Origin: JBFELU01 sp041572755
GTDB lineage: Bacteria; Actinomycetota; Acidimicrobiia; Spongiisociales; UBA11373
NCBI GenBank assembly: GCA_041572755.1
Contig: JBFFRY010000024.1
Coordinates: 1 to 42,827, forward strand
DNA length: 42,827 bases
Direction of reading: 5' to 3'
The notes under the pieces: generated by a model
What the model saw: the letters and a program-made list of their open reading frames with translations, nothing else
Told to the model about the DNA's origin: nothing
Database searches by the model: none
In this document: in pieces, positions 35,911-42,827 of the stretch
How the letters are laid out: the number at the start of each line of letters is the position of its first letter
Position numbering within the stretch: position 1 is the first letter of the stretch
Made by a program: the position numbers and the translations under genes

Positions 35911-35917
35911 CGCCAGG

Positions 35918-35923
35918 ACGCTA
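35918..35923 (-). promoter_or_regulatory. -10 box (TAGCGT) of the 35910 gene
   Basis: TAGCGT on the minus strand ends 7 nt before the ATG, and its TAG is also the stop codon of the upstream deacylase gene. That permits separate transcription from within the pair. Confidence 0.33.
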
Positions 35924-36385
35924 GCGGGGACGGGTCACCCTCGCCGTCTCGGCCTCCAGGTTCTCGACGAGGACGGCCCCGTCGAGGTGGATGGCGATGC
36001 CGTGAGCTCCGCCGCCCACCGACACCTCGCCGATTGCCTCGATGCCCTCGTCGGCCACGACCGGAAGCCGACGCCGTGATCCGAACGGGGTGATGGCTCC
36101 CCGGGGGTAGCCGGTCACCGCCAGGGCCGCGTCGGCCTCGGCGAGCGACAGGCGGGCCACCCCGAGATGGGACCGCAGCCGGGGCCAGTCGATCACCCGA
36201 TCTCCCGGCACCAGCACGAAGAGGTAGTCGTCGTCTCCCCGCCGCACCACCAGGGTCTTGATGATCCGGTCGACCCCGATCCCCCGCTTCTCCGCCGCCT
36301 CGTCGATGTTGCTCACCGGGCCGTAGGCGACGACTCGGTGGGCGAGACCGGCGGCGGTCACTGCGGCGATGGCCGGTGTCTCCAT
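35921..36385 (-). CDS. ybaK: YbaK/EbsC-type aminoacyl-tRNA deacylase
   Basis: A 154-residue protein of the YbaK/ProX editing family, which hydrolyses mischarged tRNAs such as Cys-tRNA(Pro). The conserved lysine region reads DRIIKTLVVRRGDDDYLFVLVPGD broken by no gap, then LAVTGYPRGAITPFG with the family GxPxGxxxPF pattern. The ATG at 36385 is 8 nt after TAACCT with no Shine-Dalgarno. Which tRNA is edited cannot be told. Confidence 0.88.
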   Translation of the reverse strand: METPAIAAVTAAGLAHRVVAYGPVSNIDEAAEKRGIGVDRIIKTLVVRRGDDDYLFVLVPGDRVIDWPRLRSHLGVARLSLAEADAALAVTGYPRGAITPFGSRRRLPVVADEGIEAIGEVSVGGGAHGIAIHLDGAVLVENLEAETARVTRPR

Positions 36386-36393
36386 GCCCGAGC

Positions 36394-36399
36394 AGGTTA
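36394..36399 (-). promoter_or_regulatory. -10 box (TAACCT) of ybaK
   Basis: TAACCT on the minus strand ends 8 nt before the ATG at 36385, without a Shine-Dalgarno. Confidence 0.38.
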
Positions 36400-36420
36400 G
36401 GAGGCCGGCCTCGCTCCGCC

Positions 36421-36426
36421 TACAGT
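36421..36426 (+). promoter_or_regulatory. -10 box (TACAGT) of the amidohydrolase gene
   Basis: TACAGT lies 25 nt before the GTG at 36452, and AGAGGA serves as a ribosome site in between. Confidence 0.33.
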
Positions 36427-36451
36427 CCCCGGCACCGATGAGAGGACCACA

Positions 36452-37624
36452 GTGACCCGATTCGCCGTCACCGGCGCTCTGCTGATCGACGGCGCCGGTA
36501 GCGCCCCACAGCCCGACTCGACGGTCATCTGGGAAGAGAACCGCATCGTGTGGGTGGGACCGGATCGAGATGCCGATCTCGGCAACGCCGAGGAGATCCC
36601 CGCTGCAGGCGGAGCCGTTCTCCCGGGCCTGATCGACGCCCACGTCCACCTGTGTCTCGACGGGACCATCGAGGGCGTCGACGGCGTAGGCGCGGAGCCG
36701 ATCGATCAGGTCCGGGACCGGGCCATGGGTGCCGCCCGCAGGTTGCTCGGGGTGGGCATCACAACCGCGCGCGACCAGGGATCACGCGACGGGGTCGCCA
36801 TCGAGGTCGCCGCGGCTCAACGCCGCGGGGATCTCGTGGGAGCAAGGGTGTTGGCGGCGGGACGGGGAATCACCCGCACCGGCGGACACGGCTGGATGAT
36901 CGGCGTCGAAGCCGATGGACCCGACGGGGTCCGGGCGGCGGTGGTCACGGAAGCAGAGCGCGGCGCCGACATCATCAAGCTGTTCCCCACCGGCGGGGTC
37001 CTCGGGAGCGGTGCCCACGGCTTCCAGGTCGTCATGACGGCCGAGGAAGTGGCGGCCGCAACGGAGGAGGCCCACGCCAGGGGCCTGCTGGTGGGGGCGC
37101 ATACCCACGGTCCCGAGGGAATCGACCTGGTCCTCGACGGCGGCGTCGACACCATCGAGCATGCCACGGGGATCACCCCGGATCAGGCTCGGCGCGCCGC
37201 CGATGCGGGGGTGGCGATCGTTCCCACCCTGACGGCCACAGAGGTGATCCTCGGGCACCTCGATGCCCTTCCCGAGGATCTGCGGGAGCGGGTGGCCGAG
37301 GTGTCGGCCCTGCAGGAATCTGGCATCCGGGCGGCGATCGAAGCCGGGGCCACCGTCCTGGCGGGTACCGATGCGGGAACCCCCTTCAACCCGCCGGGCC
37401 TGCTGCTCACCGAGATGAAGATCCTGGCCCGGCTCGGTCTCGGTACCGAGGGGGCGCTGGCGGCGGCCACCGGGGCCACTGCGACAGCGTTGCGGCTCGA
37501 CGGGATAGGTGTAATCGGCGTTGGGATGGTGGCCGATCTCCTGGTCGTGGAAGGCGACCCCACGCTCGATCTGGAGACGCTGGCCGAGCCCCGTGTGGTC
37601 GTGCAGGACGGCCGGGTGCGCTGA
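36452..37624 (+). CDS. Metal-dependent amidohydrolase
   Basis: A 390-residue amidohydrolase-superfamily enzyme. Metal-site motifs are GLIDAHVHL, GAHTHGPEG, TIEHATG and AGTDAGTPF. DIIKLFPTGG and a terminal VVEGDPTLDLETL are typical of the imidazolonepropionase/prolidase-like group that cleaves dipeptides or cyclic amides. The substrate cannot be named. GTG start with AGAGGA upstream. Divergent from ybaK and convergent with the PH-domain gene. Confidence 0.88.
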   Translation: MTRFAVTGALLIDGAGSAPQPDSTVIWEENRIVWVGPDRDADLGNAEEIPAAGGAVLPGLIDAHVHLCLDGTIEGVDGVGAEPIDQVRDRAMGAARRLLGVGITTARDQGSRDGVAIEVAAAQRRGDLVGARVLAAGRGITRTGGHGWMIGVEADGPDGVRAAVVTEAERGADIIKLFPTGGVLGSGAHGFQVVMTAEEVAAATEEAHARGLLVGAHTHGPEGIDLVLDGGVDTIEHATGITPDQARRAADAGVAIVPTLTATEVILGHLDALPEDLRERVAEVSALQESGIRAAIEAGATVLAGTDAGTPFNPPGLLLTEMKILARLGLGTEGALAAATGATATALRLDGIGVIGVGMVADLLVVEGDPTLDLETLAEPRVVVQDGRVR

Positions 37625-37633
37625 ACCGGCCGG

Positions 37634-38248
37634 TCAGTCGTCGTCGAGGAGCGACTGCTTCTTGGCCTCGTACTCGTCGCGATCGAGCAGGCCGTCCTTG
37701 TAGAGCTGGGCGAGCCGCTCCAGCTTGCTCACCGAGTCGGATTCGCTGCCGCCCCCGCCGCTCAGCAACTTCGACCGGTCCTCCCGCACTCGGTAGAGGA
37801 GACTCTGGAACTCCTCGGGGCCGGGGATGTCGCCGAAGCGGCTCTGGCCCATCTCGCCGGCAGACTCGATGAGCAGGTCCCCCGACCGCAGAACCCGCTC
37901 GAGGATCGTCTGACTGAACGAGACGTCGTTGATGTTCTCGAGGGGCATCTCCAGGCCCTTTCGGGCGAGGACTCCGCGCCGGGTGATGAGCCGCTCGGTG
38001 GTGAGGATGTACCAGGTGAACCACCATGAGATGAAGGGAAACAGTCCCAGCACGAAGATGGCCACCGCCGCCGCTCCGGTGACGGCCCAATCGAAGATCT
38101 CCTGATCGGGCGGGTAGACCCAGGTGAGTACCACGGCGGCGCCCAGGAGCAGCGTCCATCCGAACGGAATGACCAGCAGTCTCCAATGGGGTCGAAACTC
38201 GCGAACGATCTTTTCGCCGGTGGTGAGGAGGCGTTCCGGGTAACCCAT
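37634..38248 (-). CDS. Bacterial PH-domain membrane protein with SHOCT tail
   Basis: A 204-residue protein. Two membrane helices (LLVIPFGWTLLLGAAVVLTW and AVTGAAAVAIFVLGLFPFI) precede a bacterial PH domain (WYILTTERLITRRGVL, PLENINDVSFSQTILE). The C-terminus is a SHOCT-like helix pair (KLERLAQLYKDGLLDRDEYE), often involved in oligomer formation. The ATG at 38248 is preferred over one at 38257 because TAGGAT sits 7 nt upstream of it and overlaps the other. Function unknown; family members are linked to envelope maintenance. Confidence 0.88.
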   Translation of the reverse strand: MGYPERLLTTGEKIVREFRPHWRLLVIPFGWTLLLGAAVVLTWVYPPDQEIFDWAVTGAAAVAIFVLGLFPFISWWFTWYILTTERLITRRGVLARKGLEMPLENINDVSFSQTILERVLRSGDLLIESAGEMGQSRFGDIPGPEEFQSLLYRVREDRSKLLSGGGGSESDSVSKLERLAQLYKDGLLDRDEYEAKKQSLLDDD

Positions 38249-38255
38249 GGGGTGC

Positions 38256-38261
38256 ATCCTA
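38256..38261 (-). promoter_or_regulatory. -10 box (TAGGAT) of the PH-domain gene
   Basis: TAGGAT on the minus strand ends 7 nt before the ATG at 38248, with no Shine-Dalgarno. Confidence 0.38.
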
Positions 38262-38279
38262 GGGCCCCGGAACGCGGGA

Positions 38280-38612
38280 AACCCCGAGGGAGCCTCGGCC
38301 GAAGCCTCCACCCTCTCGGGGTTCCCTTCCCGTCGGGTCCGTTCCCTTGCGGGCCGGTCCCCCGGCGGGAACCGAAGCGGCCTTGCGACCACTCCGATCC
38401 CTGCCTCGAGCGAACTCTCGGCGGGTCGGTTCCGACCCCGGCCGCCCCGAACCCGAAGGTCCGTCTCGCCCGTTCCTCCTTGCGGAGGTGGCCGTCGCCT
38501 CCGTCGGATCGGTCTCCCGACTCGACGGTCCCGTCACGTTAGAGGCTGGACGCCGGGTGCGCCCCGAGAAACGCCAACTCGTTTTCGCGACCGAACGCTT
38601 TGTTTCGCGACC
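38280..38612 (+). repeat. Structured repeat unit 1, downstream of ferritin
   Basis: A non-coding stretch related to unit 2, in the same orientation. The first 44 bases match unit 2 with about 6 differences and close into a hairpin (AACCCCGAG/CTCGGGGTT). Later parts share CCTTGCG, GGGAACC, a CCTCC-TTGC-GGAGG hairpin at 38475-38488 and the AGAAACGC...TTTTCGCG end. TTTCGCGACC occurs twice, at 38583 and 38603. The unit stops exactly at the ferritin stop codon. No open frame here looks coding. Confidence 0.7.
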
Positions 38613-39107
38613 TCAGGCGCCCCGTGAACCGACTTCCCGATCGAGCATGAGGAGAGCGGCCGGATCGTCGGCGGCCATGGTCACGGCCTGGAGGAGCGCC
38701 CCCACCGACGCTTCCTCTTCCGTCTGCTCCTCGATGAACGACTGCAACAGGGGGAGGCTGGCGTAGTCGTCTTCGGCGACGGCCGAGCGATACAACGCGT
38801 GGACGGCGCGGGTCACCTTCTCCTCACCGGCCTGGGCGTGTCCCACGGCGGCCAGCGGCGACTCGAACTCCGAGGAGGGGACCGCGATGGTTCGCAACTC
38901 GACCGGTACGCCCCGGTCGAGGAGATAGCGACGGAACTTCTCGGCGTGCTCGACCTCCTCGCGGTATTGAGCCTCCATCCACCGGGCGAAGCCGGGAAGA
39001 TTCTCGGCCTCGAAGTACGAGGCGATGGCAAGGTACGAATAGGCCGCGGAGAACTCGAGTGCGATCTGATTTTGGAAGGCCGAGAGAAGATCGGCGCTCA
39101 TCGTCAT
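38613..39107 (-). CDS. ftn: Ferritin
   Basis: A 164-residue non-haem ferritin storing iron as a 24-mer. It shows FQNQIALEFSAAYSYLAIAS and YREEVEHAEKFRRYLLDRG, carrying the ferroxidase Glu and His residues (E...EEVEH), and FIEEQTEEEASVGALL with the third glutamate set. The ATG at 39107 is 5 nt after GGAGG; 39101 (MSADLL) and a GTG at 39113 are alternatives. No IdeR-like or Fur-like box was recognised upstream. It is enclosed by two related structured repeats. Confidence 0.94.
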   Translation of the reverse strand: MTMSADLLSAFQNQIALEFSAAYSYLAIASYFEAENLPGFARWMEAQYREEVEHAEKFRRYLLDRGVPVELRTIAVPSSEFESPLAAVGHAQAGEEKVTRAVHALYRSAVAEDDYASLPLLQSFIEEQTEEEASVGALLQAVTMAADDPAALLMLDREVGSRGA

Positions 39108-39134
39108 GGTCACCTCCGTGTCCGGTCTGGTCCC

Positions 39135-39140
39135 AGGCTA
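39135..39140 (-). promoter_or_regulatory. -10 box (TAGCCT) of ferritin
   Basis: TAGCCT on the minus strand lies 27 nt before the ATG at 39107, followed by GGAGG. It is the same hexamer as for upp and the GAPDH pair. Confidence 0.37.
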
Positions 39141-39179
39141 TCCCGGGTGAGCATCGCGCCAAATCGAACCGGACGCGAG

Positions 39180-39510
39180 AACCCCGAGGAAGTCTCAGCC
39201 GAAGCCTCGACCCCCTCGGGGTCTCAACCCTTCGTGGTGCGCCCCTTGCGAAGCGCTCCCCGGAGGGAACCCGGCCACCGAGCCGAAACCCGGCTTTCGG
39301 GCCGTGGCCTCGGAGGCAACCGAGTGAGCCCGAAAGCCCTCTCGGACGTCTCCCTTGCGGGAGCCTCCTCCGAGGCCGCCTCCCCGTTTCCTTTCGGTCC
39401 CGAGGAGGAAGTAGGGGAACCATACGACCGTTCGAGAACCGGCGTCAAGCAGAAACGCTTCTTTGTTTTCGCGTCTCACGCGAACTATTCGCGAGCGCCG
39501 CTCAGACCCC
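39180..39510 (+). repeat. Structured repeat unit 2, upstream of ferritin
   Basis: Related to unit 1, its first 44 bases offset by exactly 900 bp. It opens with hairpin ACCCCGAGG/CCTCGGGGT. A perfect 11-bp stem follows, GGCTTTCGGGC at 39292-39302 with GCCCGAAAGCC at 39328-39338, enclosing a smaller CCTCGG/CCGAG hairpin. CTCCC-TTGC-GGGAG is at 39350-39363, and it ends with AGAAACGC and TTCGCG/CGCGAA/TTCGCG hexamers. The two units keep stems while differing in bases, which suggests selection on RNA or DNA structure (inference). Confidence 0.72.
39468..39493. promoter_or_regulatory. Triple TTCGCG/CGCGAA palindrome
   Basis: TTCGCG at 39468, CGCGAA at 39479 and TTCGCG at 39488 give two overlapping inverted repeats, one with a 3-nt spacer. 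It lies about 90 bp before the nuclease gene and could be an operator, or just the end of repeat unit 2. Confidence 0.35.
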
Positions 39511-39569
39511 GAACCCACCCCGAGAGACCCGTGCACGGCGGGAACTACACTCGTGTCACTCCGGTCGGG

Positions 39570-39575
39570 TAAGGT
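39570..39575 (+). promoter_or_regulatory. -10 box (TAAGGT) of the RecB-like gene
   Basis: TAAGGT ends 6 nt before the ATG at 39582, with no Shine-Dalgarno. Confidence 0.4.
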
Positions 39576-39581
39576 CGCCCC

Positions 39582-40376
39582 ATGCCACTCGAGACCCTGT
39601 CTCCAAGCCGGGCCGGAGACTTCAAGACGTGCCCGCAGCTCTTCAAGTTTCGGGCGATCGACCGCCTCCCCGAACCGGCCACGGTCTATCAGGCTCGAGG
39701 CACCACGGCCCACCAGGCGCTCGAATGGCTCTTCGACAAGCCGGCGGAGGACCGCACCCCCGAGGCACTCTTCGACCTGTTTCGACTGGCCTGGGCCGAG
39801 CTGCGCACCACCGACTACGACGGGTTGTTCGCCGAGGTCGAGGAGGAGCGTGCCTGGGGTGTCGAGAGTCTCGAGTTGCTGGCCAACTACTTCGCCGTGG
39901 AGGATCCCCAGACGATCGAGCCCATCGATCGCGAACTCGACATGCTGGAGGAGATGGAGGGCATCACCATCCGCGGCATCCTCGACCGCATGGAGGAGAC
40001 CGACGACGGCCGCCTCGTCATCACCGACTACAAGACCGGCAAGGCGCCCCCGGAGCGCTACGCCCTCCCCGCCTTCTTCGCCCTCAAGATCTACGCCCTC
40101 CTCATCCGCCGGCGGACCGGCCGCACCCCCGATTCCGTCAAGCTGATCTACCTCAACGGCCCGACGGTCTACGAGATACCCATCAACGATGCCCAACTGG
40201 ATGCCGTCGACCGGCAACTCCGGGCCTTGTGGACGGCAATCGAGCGGGCCATCGACGAGGACCGCTTCCCGGCCCGGGTGGGTCGTCTCTGCGATTGGTG
40301 CGCCTTCCAGGACATCTGCCCGGCGTGGGAAGAGCAGATCCCGGCCCTCACCGCTGGGCCCCCCGCTGCGCCCTGA
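39582..40376 (+). CDS. RecB-like PD-(D/E)XK nuclease with Fe-S cysteines
   Basis: A 264-residue stand-alone nuclease domain of the RecB/AddB/Cas4 class. The core reads GTTAHQALEWLF (His), IRGILDRM (Asp) and LVITDYKTGKAPP (D-x-K catalytic). A cysteine at 17 (FKTCPQLFKF) and three near the C-terminus (LCDWCAFQDICPAW) give the four-cysteine pattern that binds a [4Fe-4S] cluster in AddB and Cas4. No helicase or cas genes are nearby. Such single-domain proteins are common in actinobacteria, and their role in DNA repair is assumed. Confidence 0.88.
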   Translation: MPLETLSPSRAGDFKTCPQLFKFRAIDRLPEPATVYQARGTTAHQALEWLFDKPAEDRTPEALFDLFRLAWAELRTTDYDGLFAEVEEERAWGVESLELLANYFAVEDPQTIEPIDRELDMLEEMEGITIRGILDRMEETDDGRLVITDYKTGKAPPERYALPAFFALKIYALLIRRRTGRTPDSVKLIYLNGPTVYEIPINDAQLDAVDRQLRALWTAIERAIDEDRFPARVGRLCDWCAFQDICPAWEEQIPALTAGPPAAP

Positions 40377-40388
40377 GGGGACACTCGG

Positions 40389-40557
40389 GATCCCCGTCGG
40401 GACTTCACCGTGATTCGATTCGGCCCCGCAGCAATCGGGTGAGATCACCGCGGCCCGGGGGAAGCGCGCGTCAGGGACGCCTCGGCACCCCTGTAAGGAC
40501 TTCGCTTCGATTCCGTTCGCCCTGACACCGATCTGGTGAGATGAGGCCCGCCCCAGG
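40389..40557 (+). repeat. Pair of imperfect direct repeats, 97-bp period
   Basis: Bases 40389-40460 and 40486-40557 align without gaps at an offset of 97. They share GGACTTC (40400 and 40497), a GATTC/TTCG segment and GGTGAGAT (40438 and 40535). Copy 1 also holds the palindromes TCACCGTGA and GGTGAGATCACC. The pair lies in the 323-bp gap between two convergent genes. I see nothing coding in this gap, and nothing notable at 40558-40699. Confidence 0.6.
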
Positions 40558-40699
40558 GCAGCCGTCGCTTGACCATGCCATTCTCTGGGAAGATCAAACG
40601 ACCTCGAAAAGTCTTGGACGGTGCGGTCGCCCGGGGTGCCGTGCCCTGGCTCTCTACTGCAGACGTCTCGTCGCAGCAATGGCCCACCCGGTGGGCAGT

Positions 40700-42325
40700 T
40701 CAGGAAGTCGACGCCTTGGGAGAGGACAGTCCACCGAGGAACGACTGGATCGCATCGAGAATCTCGCCGGAGGACACCTGCGGAAGGTGGTCGGCCCCGT
40801 CGAACTCCACGAGTTGGGCCTTCGGGATGTGGCGAGCAAGCCACCGGCTGCCCTCGACCGGCGCGTCAAGGTCTCCGGTTCGGTGCATGATCAATGTGGG
40901 CACCTGGATCTCGCCAACGAGATCTCGAATGTCGATTTCCGTGTTCATCTCGCCGAGTGTGCGAGCTGCGGCTGGGCTGGCACCGGAGCGAAGATACCTG
41001 GACCAGTACTCACGAAACGATGCATCGTCCTGCACGCTTGGTGCCATGGTCCGCAGGTCTACGTCTCCTCCCCACTCCCTCTCGATGAAGCTGAGCCAAC
41101 GGCTGCGTGCTCGAGCCGAAGGCGCCCACGGGTACTCAGGGGATGGCTTCCTTGCGGCGTAGGAACCGTAGAGGATCAGAGCGAGTGTCCGATCCGGGTG
41201 GGTGGCTGCGGAATGCGCTGCCATCGCACCACCCTCTGACACCCCAAAGAGGACCGCCCGTTCACTGCCGACTGCATCGAGGACGGCATCAACATCTTCT
41301 GCTCTGGTGGCGAGATCTGGAAGTTGGCTCACGGCCACGCGATCGGAAAGACCTGTGCCCCTCTTGTCGAAGCAGATCAGGCGTGAGAAGGAAGCCAATC
41401 CGCGGAGGAATCGCGACGGGAGTTCGTGTTCCCACATGATTTCGATGTTGGAGACCCACCCCGGCACGTATACGAGGTCGATGTCGCCCGACCCGATCGC
41501 GTAGTGGGCGATGCTCACGCCGTCCCGAGTGGTGGCATATCGAACGACGGGCACAACGGGCGCCCTTTGGTGAGTCCACGACGGGAGGCTGGTGTCGTGC
41601 ATCAGCATCATCTCTTCGAGGTGCCGCAGCTCGGGTGATGGCTCGATACCGAGTTCCTCTCCGAGCACGCGTCGAGTTCGCTCGTAGACCCGAAGGGCTT
41701 CGGCTTGCCGGCCACCCTGGTACAGGGCGGTCATCAACTGAGCGCGCAGGCGTTCCCGCAATGGGTGGGCGTCCACCAGCGCCTCCAATTCGAGCACCAG
41801 TTCTGCGTGCTTCCCGAGAGCCAGATCGGCGTCGACACGTCCCTCAACGCCGAGTACGCGCAACTCGTTGAGGCGAGTGATCTCCGGAATGAGCGATGGG
41901 GCTCCAGCCAGATCAGCGTACGCCTCACCCCTCCACAACCCCTCGGCCTCCCGCAACACGCGGGACGCACTCTCCGGATCGCCTGTGAGCAAGCCGCGGC
42001 CCTTGCTGACGAGCTCCTCGAATCGAACTACATCGAATACCCCGGAATCCAACTCGATGACGTACCCGGGGGGCCGCGCCGAAAGCGTTCCAGGTCTCGT
42101 CGGTTCGAGAATCCTCCGGAGTGACGAGACGTAGGCCTGGACAGTCCGGTGAGCCGTCCTAGGAGGGGCATCGAGCCACACTTCCTCGATGATCCGACCC
42201 GTCGATACGACCTCATTGACACGAGCGAGCAGAGTGGCCAATACGAGCCGTTGCTTGGGTCCACCGAGATTCAGCTTCCGCCCTTTGTGATCTGCATCAA
42301 TCGGTCCGAGAACTCGAATCTCCAC
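40700..42325 (-). CDS. SARP-type regulator fused to an alpha/beta hydrolase
   Basis: A 541-residue fusion. Residues 1-95 are an OmpR-like winged helix of the SARP/AfsR class (MEIRVLGPIDADHKG, NLGGPKQRLVLATLLAR). Residues about 100-245 are the bacterial transcriptional activation (BTAD) domain (GLWRGEAYADL, GRQAEALRVYERTRRVLGEE). From about 260 an alpha/beta hydrolase follows: DLVYVPGWVSNIE, CFDKRGTGLSD, nucleophile GVSEGG with Ser363, an acid in RTGDLDAP and His in GADHLPQV. The hydrolase part recalls that of the mycobacterial adenylate cyclase LipJ (from memory). The triad looks intact, so it could be an enzyme or a ligand sensor. GTG start after TAGGGT. Confidence 0.9.
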   Translation of the reverse strand: MEIRVLGPIDADHKGRKLNLGGPKQRLVLATLLARVNEVVSTGRIIEEVWLDAPPRTAHRTVQAYVSSLRRILEPTRPGTLSARPPGYVIELDSGVFDVVRFEELVSKGRGLLTGDPESASRVLREAEGLWRGEAYADLAGAPSLIPEITRLNELRVLGVEGRVDADLALGKHAELVLELEALVDAHPLRERLRAQLMTALYQGGRQAEALRVYERTRRVLGEELGIEPSPELRHLEEMMLMHDTSLPSWTHQRAPVVPVVRYATTRDGVSIAHYAIGSGDIDLVYVPGWVSNIEIMWEHELPSRFLRGLASFSRLICFDKRGTGLSDRVAVSQLPDLATRAEDVDAVLDAVGSERAVLFGVSEGGAMAAHSAATHPDRTLALILYGSYAARKPSPEYPWAPSARARSRWLSFIEREWGGDVDLRTMAPSVQDDASFREYWSRYLRSGASPAAARTLGEMNTEIDIRDLVGEIQVPTLIMHRTGDLDAPVEGSRWLARHIPKAQLVEFDGADHLPQVSSGEILDAIQSFLGGLSSPKASTS

Positions 42326-42331
42326 ATCAAA

Positions 42332-42337
42332 ACCCTA
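42332..42337 (-). promoter_or_regulatory. -10 box (TAGGGT) of the SARP-hydrolase gene
   Basis: TAGGGT on the minus strand ends 6 nt before the GTG at 42325, with no Shine-Dalgarno. It is identical to the box of the acyl-CoA dehydrogenase. Confidence 0.4.
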
Positions 42338-42341
42338 CATC

Positions 42342-42359
42342 CGGCAGCCACCGCCGGAA
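42342..42359. promoter_or_regulatory. Inverted repeat in the divergent SARP/esterase gap
   Basis: TCCGGC and GCCGGA flank about 7 nt just upstream of the SARP -10 box, placing a possible operator where it could act on either gene. Confidence 0.25.
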
Positions 42360-42481
42360 TGACTGCTCATTGCCGGTGATGTTGCAGATGACGTCGCTCG
42401 CTCCAACCGGATCACTGCAGCGCTCCCGCGAGCGGGGCGTATCACTTCGACAGGACCTGCCCACTGATCCGGGAGGGCGTA

Positions 42482-42827
42482 ATGCGGTGGAGAAGCGTTG
42501 TATGTGTTCTCGGCCTGGTGGCCGCAGCGTGTGGTGGTGGCGATGACGACAGCACCGAGGGCGCGGCATCTGATGTGCCGTCCGGTACCAACGCCCTCAC
42601 GTACTCCTGGACCGCTGAGGACGGCTCCGTTGTCGACCGCGAGTATCTCCTCTATGTGCCGGAGGATTACGCGTCTGAGGAGTCCTGGCCGCTCGTGCTC
42701 TGGCTCCATGGCGGTCCCGGGCCCGAGACTCTGGCCGACATAGCAGTCGCGGGACTGCCGGCAGTCGTCGAGTTGCTGCCCTATCGATTCGTGATGGTTG
42801 CGCCGTTGGCCACGGCTGCCGACATGG
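42482..42827 (+). CDS. Secreted lipoprotein with alpha/beta hydrolase (esterase) fold, 3' end missing
   Basis: An open frame to the right edge, 115 residues seen. The start MRWRSVVCVLGLVAAAC is a lipoprotein signal with lipobox AAAC, followed by GGGDDDST. Then come YLLYVPEDYASEE and PLVLWLHGGPGPE, the strand and oxyanion HGG motif of PHB-depolymerase/LpqC-like or carboxylesterase enzymes. The nucleophile lies beyond the window. GGGAGGG is 4 nt ahead of the ATG. It is divergent from the SARP-hydrolase fusion, so it is a natural candidate target of that regulator. Confidence 0.82.
   Translation, partial: MRWRSVVCVLGLVAAACGGGDDDSTEGAASDVPSGTNALTYSWTAEDGSVVDREYLLYVPEDYASEESWPLVLWLHGGPGPETLADIAVAGLPAVVELLPYRFVMVAPLATAADM

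Noticed and set aside
39108..39180. An IdeR or Fur iron box at the ferritin promoter
   Set aside because: I looked for a TTAGG-type or Fur-like inverted repeat and saw none.
38280..39510. A CRISPR array
   Set aside because: There are only two long imperfect units with a gene between them, no short regular repeats with spacers, and no cas genes. The Cas4-like nuclease is a generic stand-alone RecB-like protein.
39195..40844. A 549-codon minus-strand open frame
   Set aside because: It covers the structured repeat, the RecB-like gene antisense and the direct-repeat gap; no protein motif is visible.

Overview
This is a GC-rich chromosomal segment that looks like a deep-branching actinobacterium, plausibly class Acidimicrobiia. 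The points in favour are dense GTG/TTG starts, a block running from smc to fakA that includes a SepIVA-like coiled-coil gene and resembles the mycobacterial order as I recall it, an InhA-like enoyl-ACP reductase, and coenzyme F420 genes. The F420 genes cofG and cofH are separate here rather than fused as FbiC. The class assignment is inference. I see no tRNA, rRNA, CRISPR array, insertion sequence or phage gene.

Layout. 1-3667: the 5' part of an acyl-CoA dehydrogenase, a membrane protein with a charged coiled coil and an SH3-like end, and a lipoprotein. 3669-6646 (minus): cofG-cofH for the F420 chromophore; cofH carries a long extra N-terminal region. 6730-8762: two tandem GAPDH-family genes, the first without the catalytic cysteine. 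8759-11459 (minus): ffh-rpsP-khpA-rimM. 11530-14571: pyrimidine and purine salvage (upp, an alkyltransferase-like gene, deoA, punA). 14635-16354: etfB-etfA.

16361-31018 (minus): one tightly overlapping run of sixteen genes, fakA-recG-rsmD-coaD-sepIVA-like-yceD-rpmF-plsX-rnc-mutM-lipoprotein-acyP-smc-ftsY-cdd-membrane protein. It joins lipid-precursor, RNA-processing, DNA-repair, secretion and chromosome-segregation functions. 31105-31814 (plus): rpmB, a cold-shock-like gene and a stand-alone AsnC-type ligand domain. 31860-37624: ddl, a GAF histidine kinase, fabI/inhA-like, a small membrane protein, a YbaK deacylase and an amidohydrolase. 37634-40376: a bacterial PH protein, a ferritin bracketed by two related structured repeats, and a RecB-like Fe-S nuclease. 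40700 to the end: a SARP regulator fused to an alpha/beta hydrolase, divergent from a secreted lipoprotein esterase cut by the window edge.

The most notable signals are: (1) the Cys-less GAPDH paralogue translationally coupled to a canonical GAPDH; (2) paired 300-330-bp structured repeats around the ferritin gene; (3) a recurring TAnnnT box 6-9 nt before the start codon of about eleven genes with no Shine-Dalgarno, pointing to widespread leaderless transcription; (4) the extended CofH; and (5) the SARP-hydrolase fusion.
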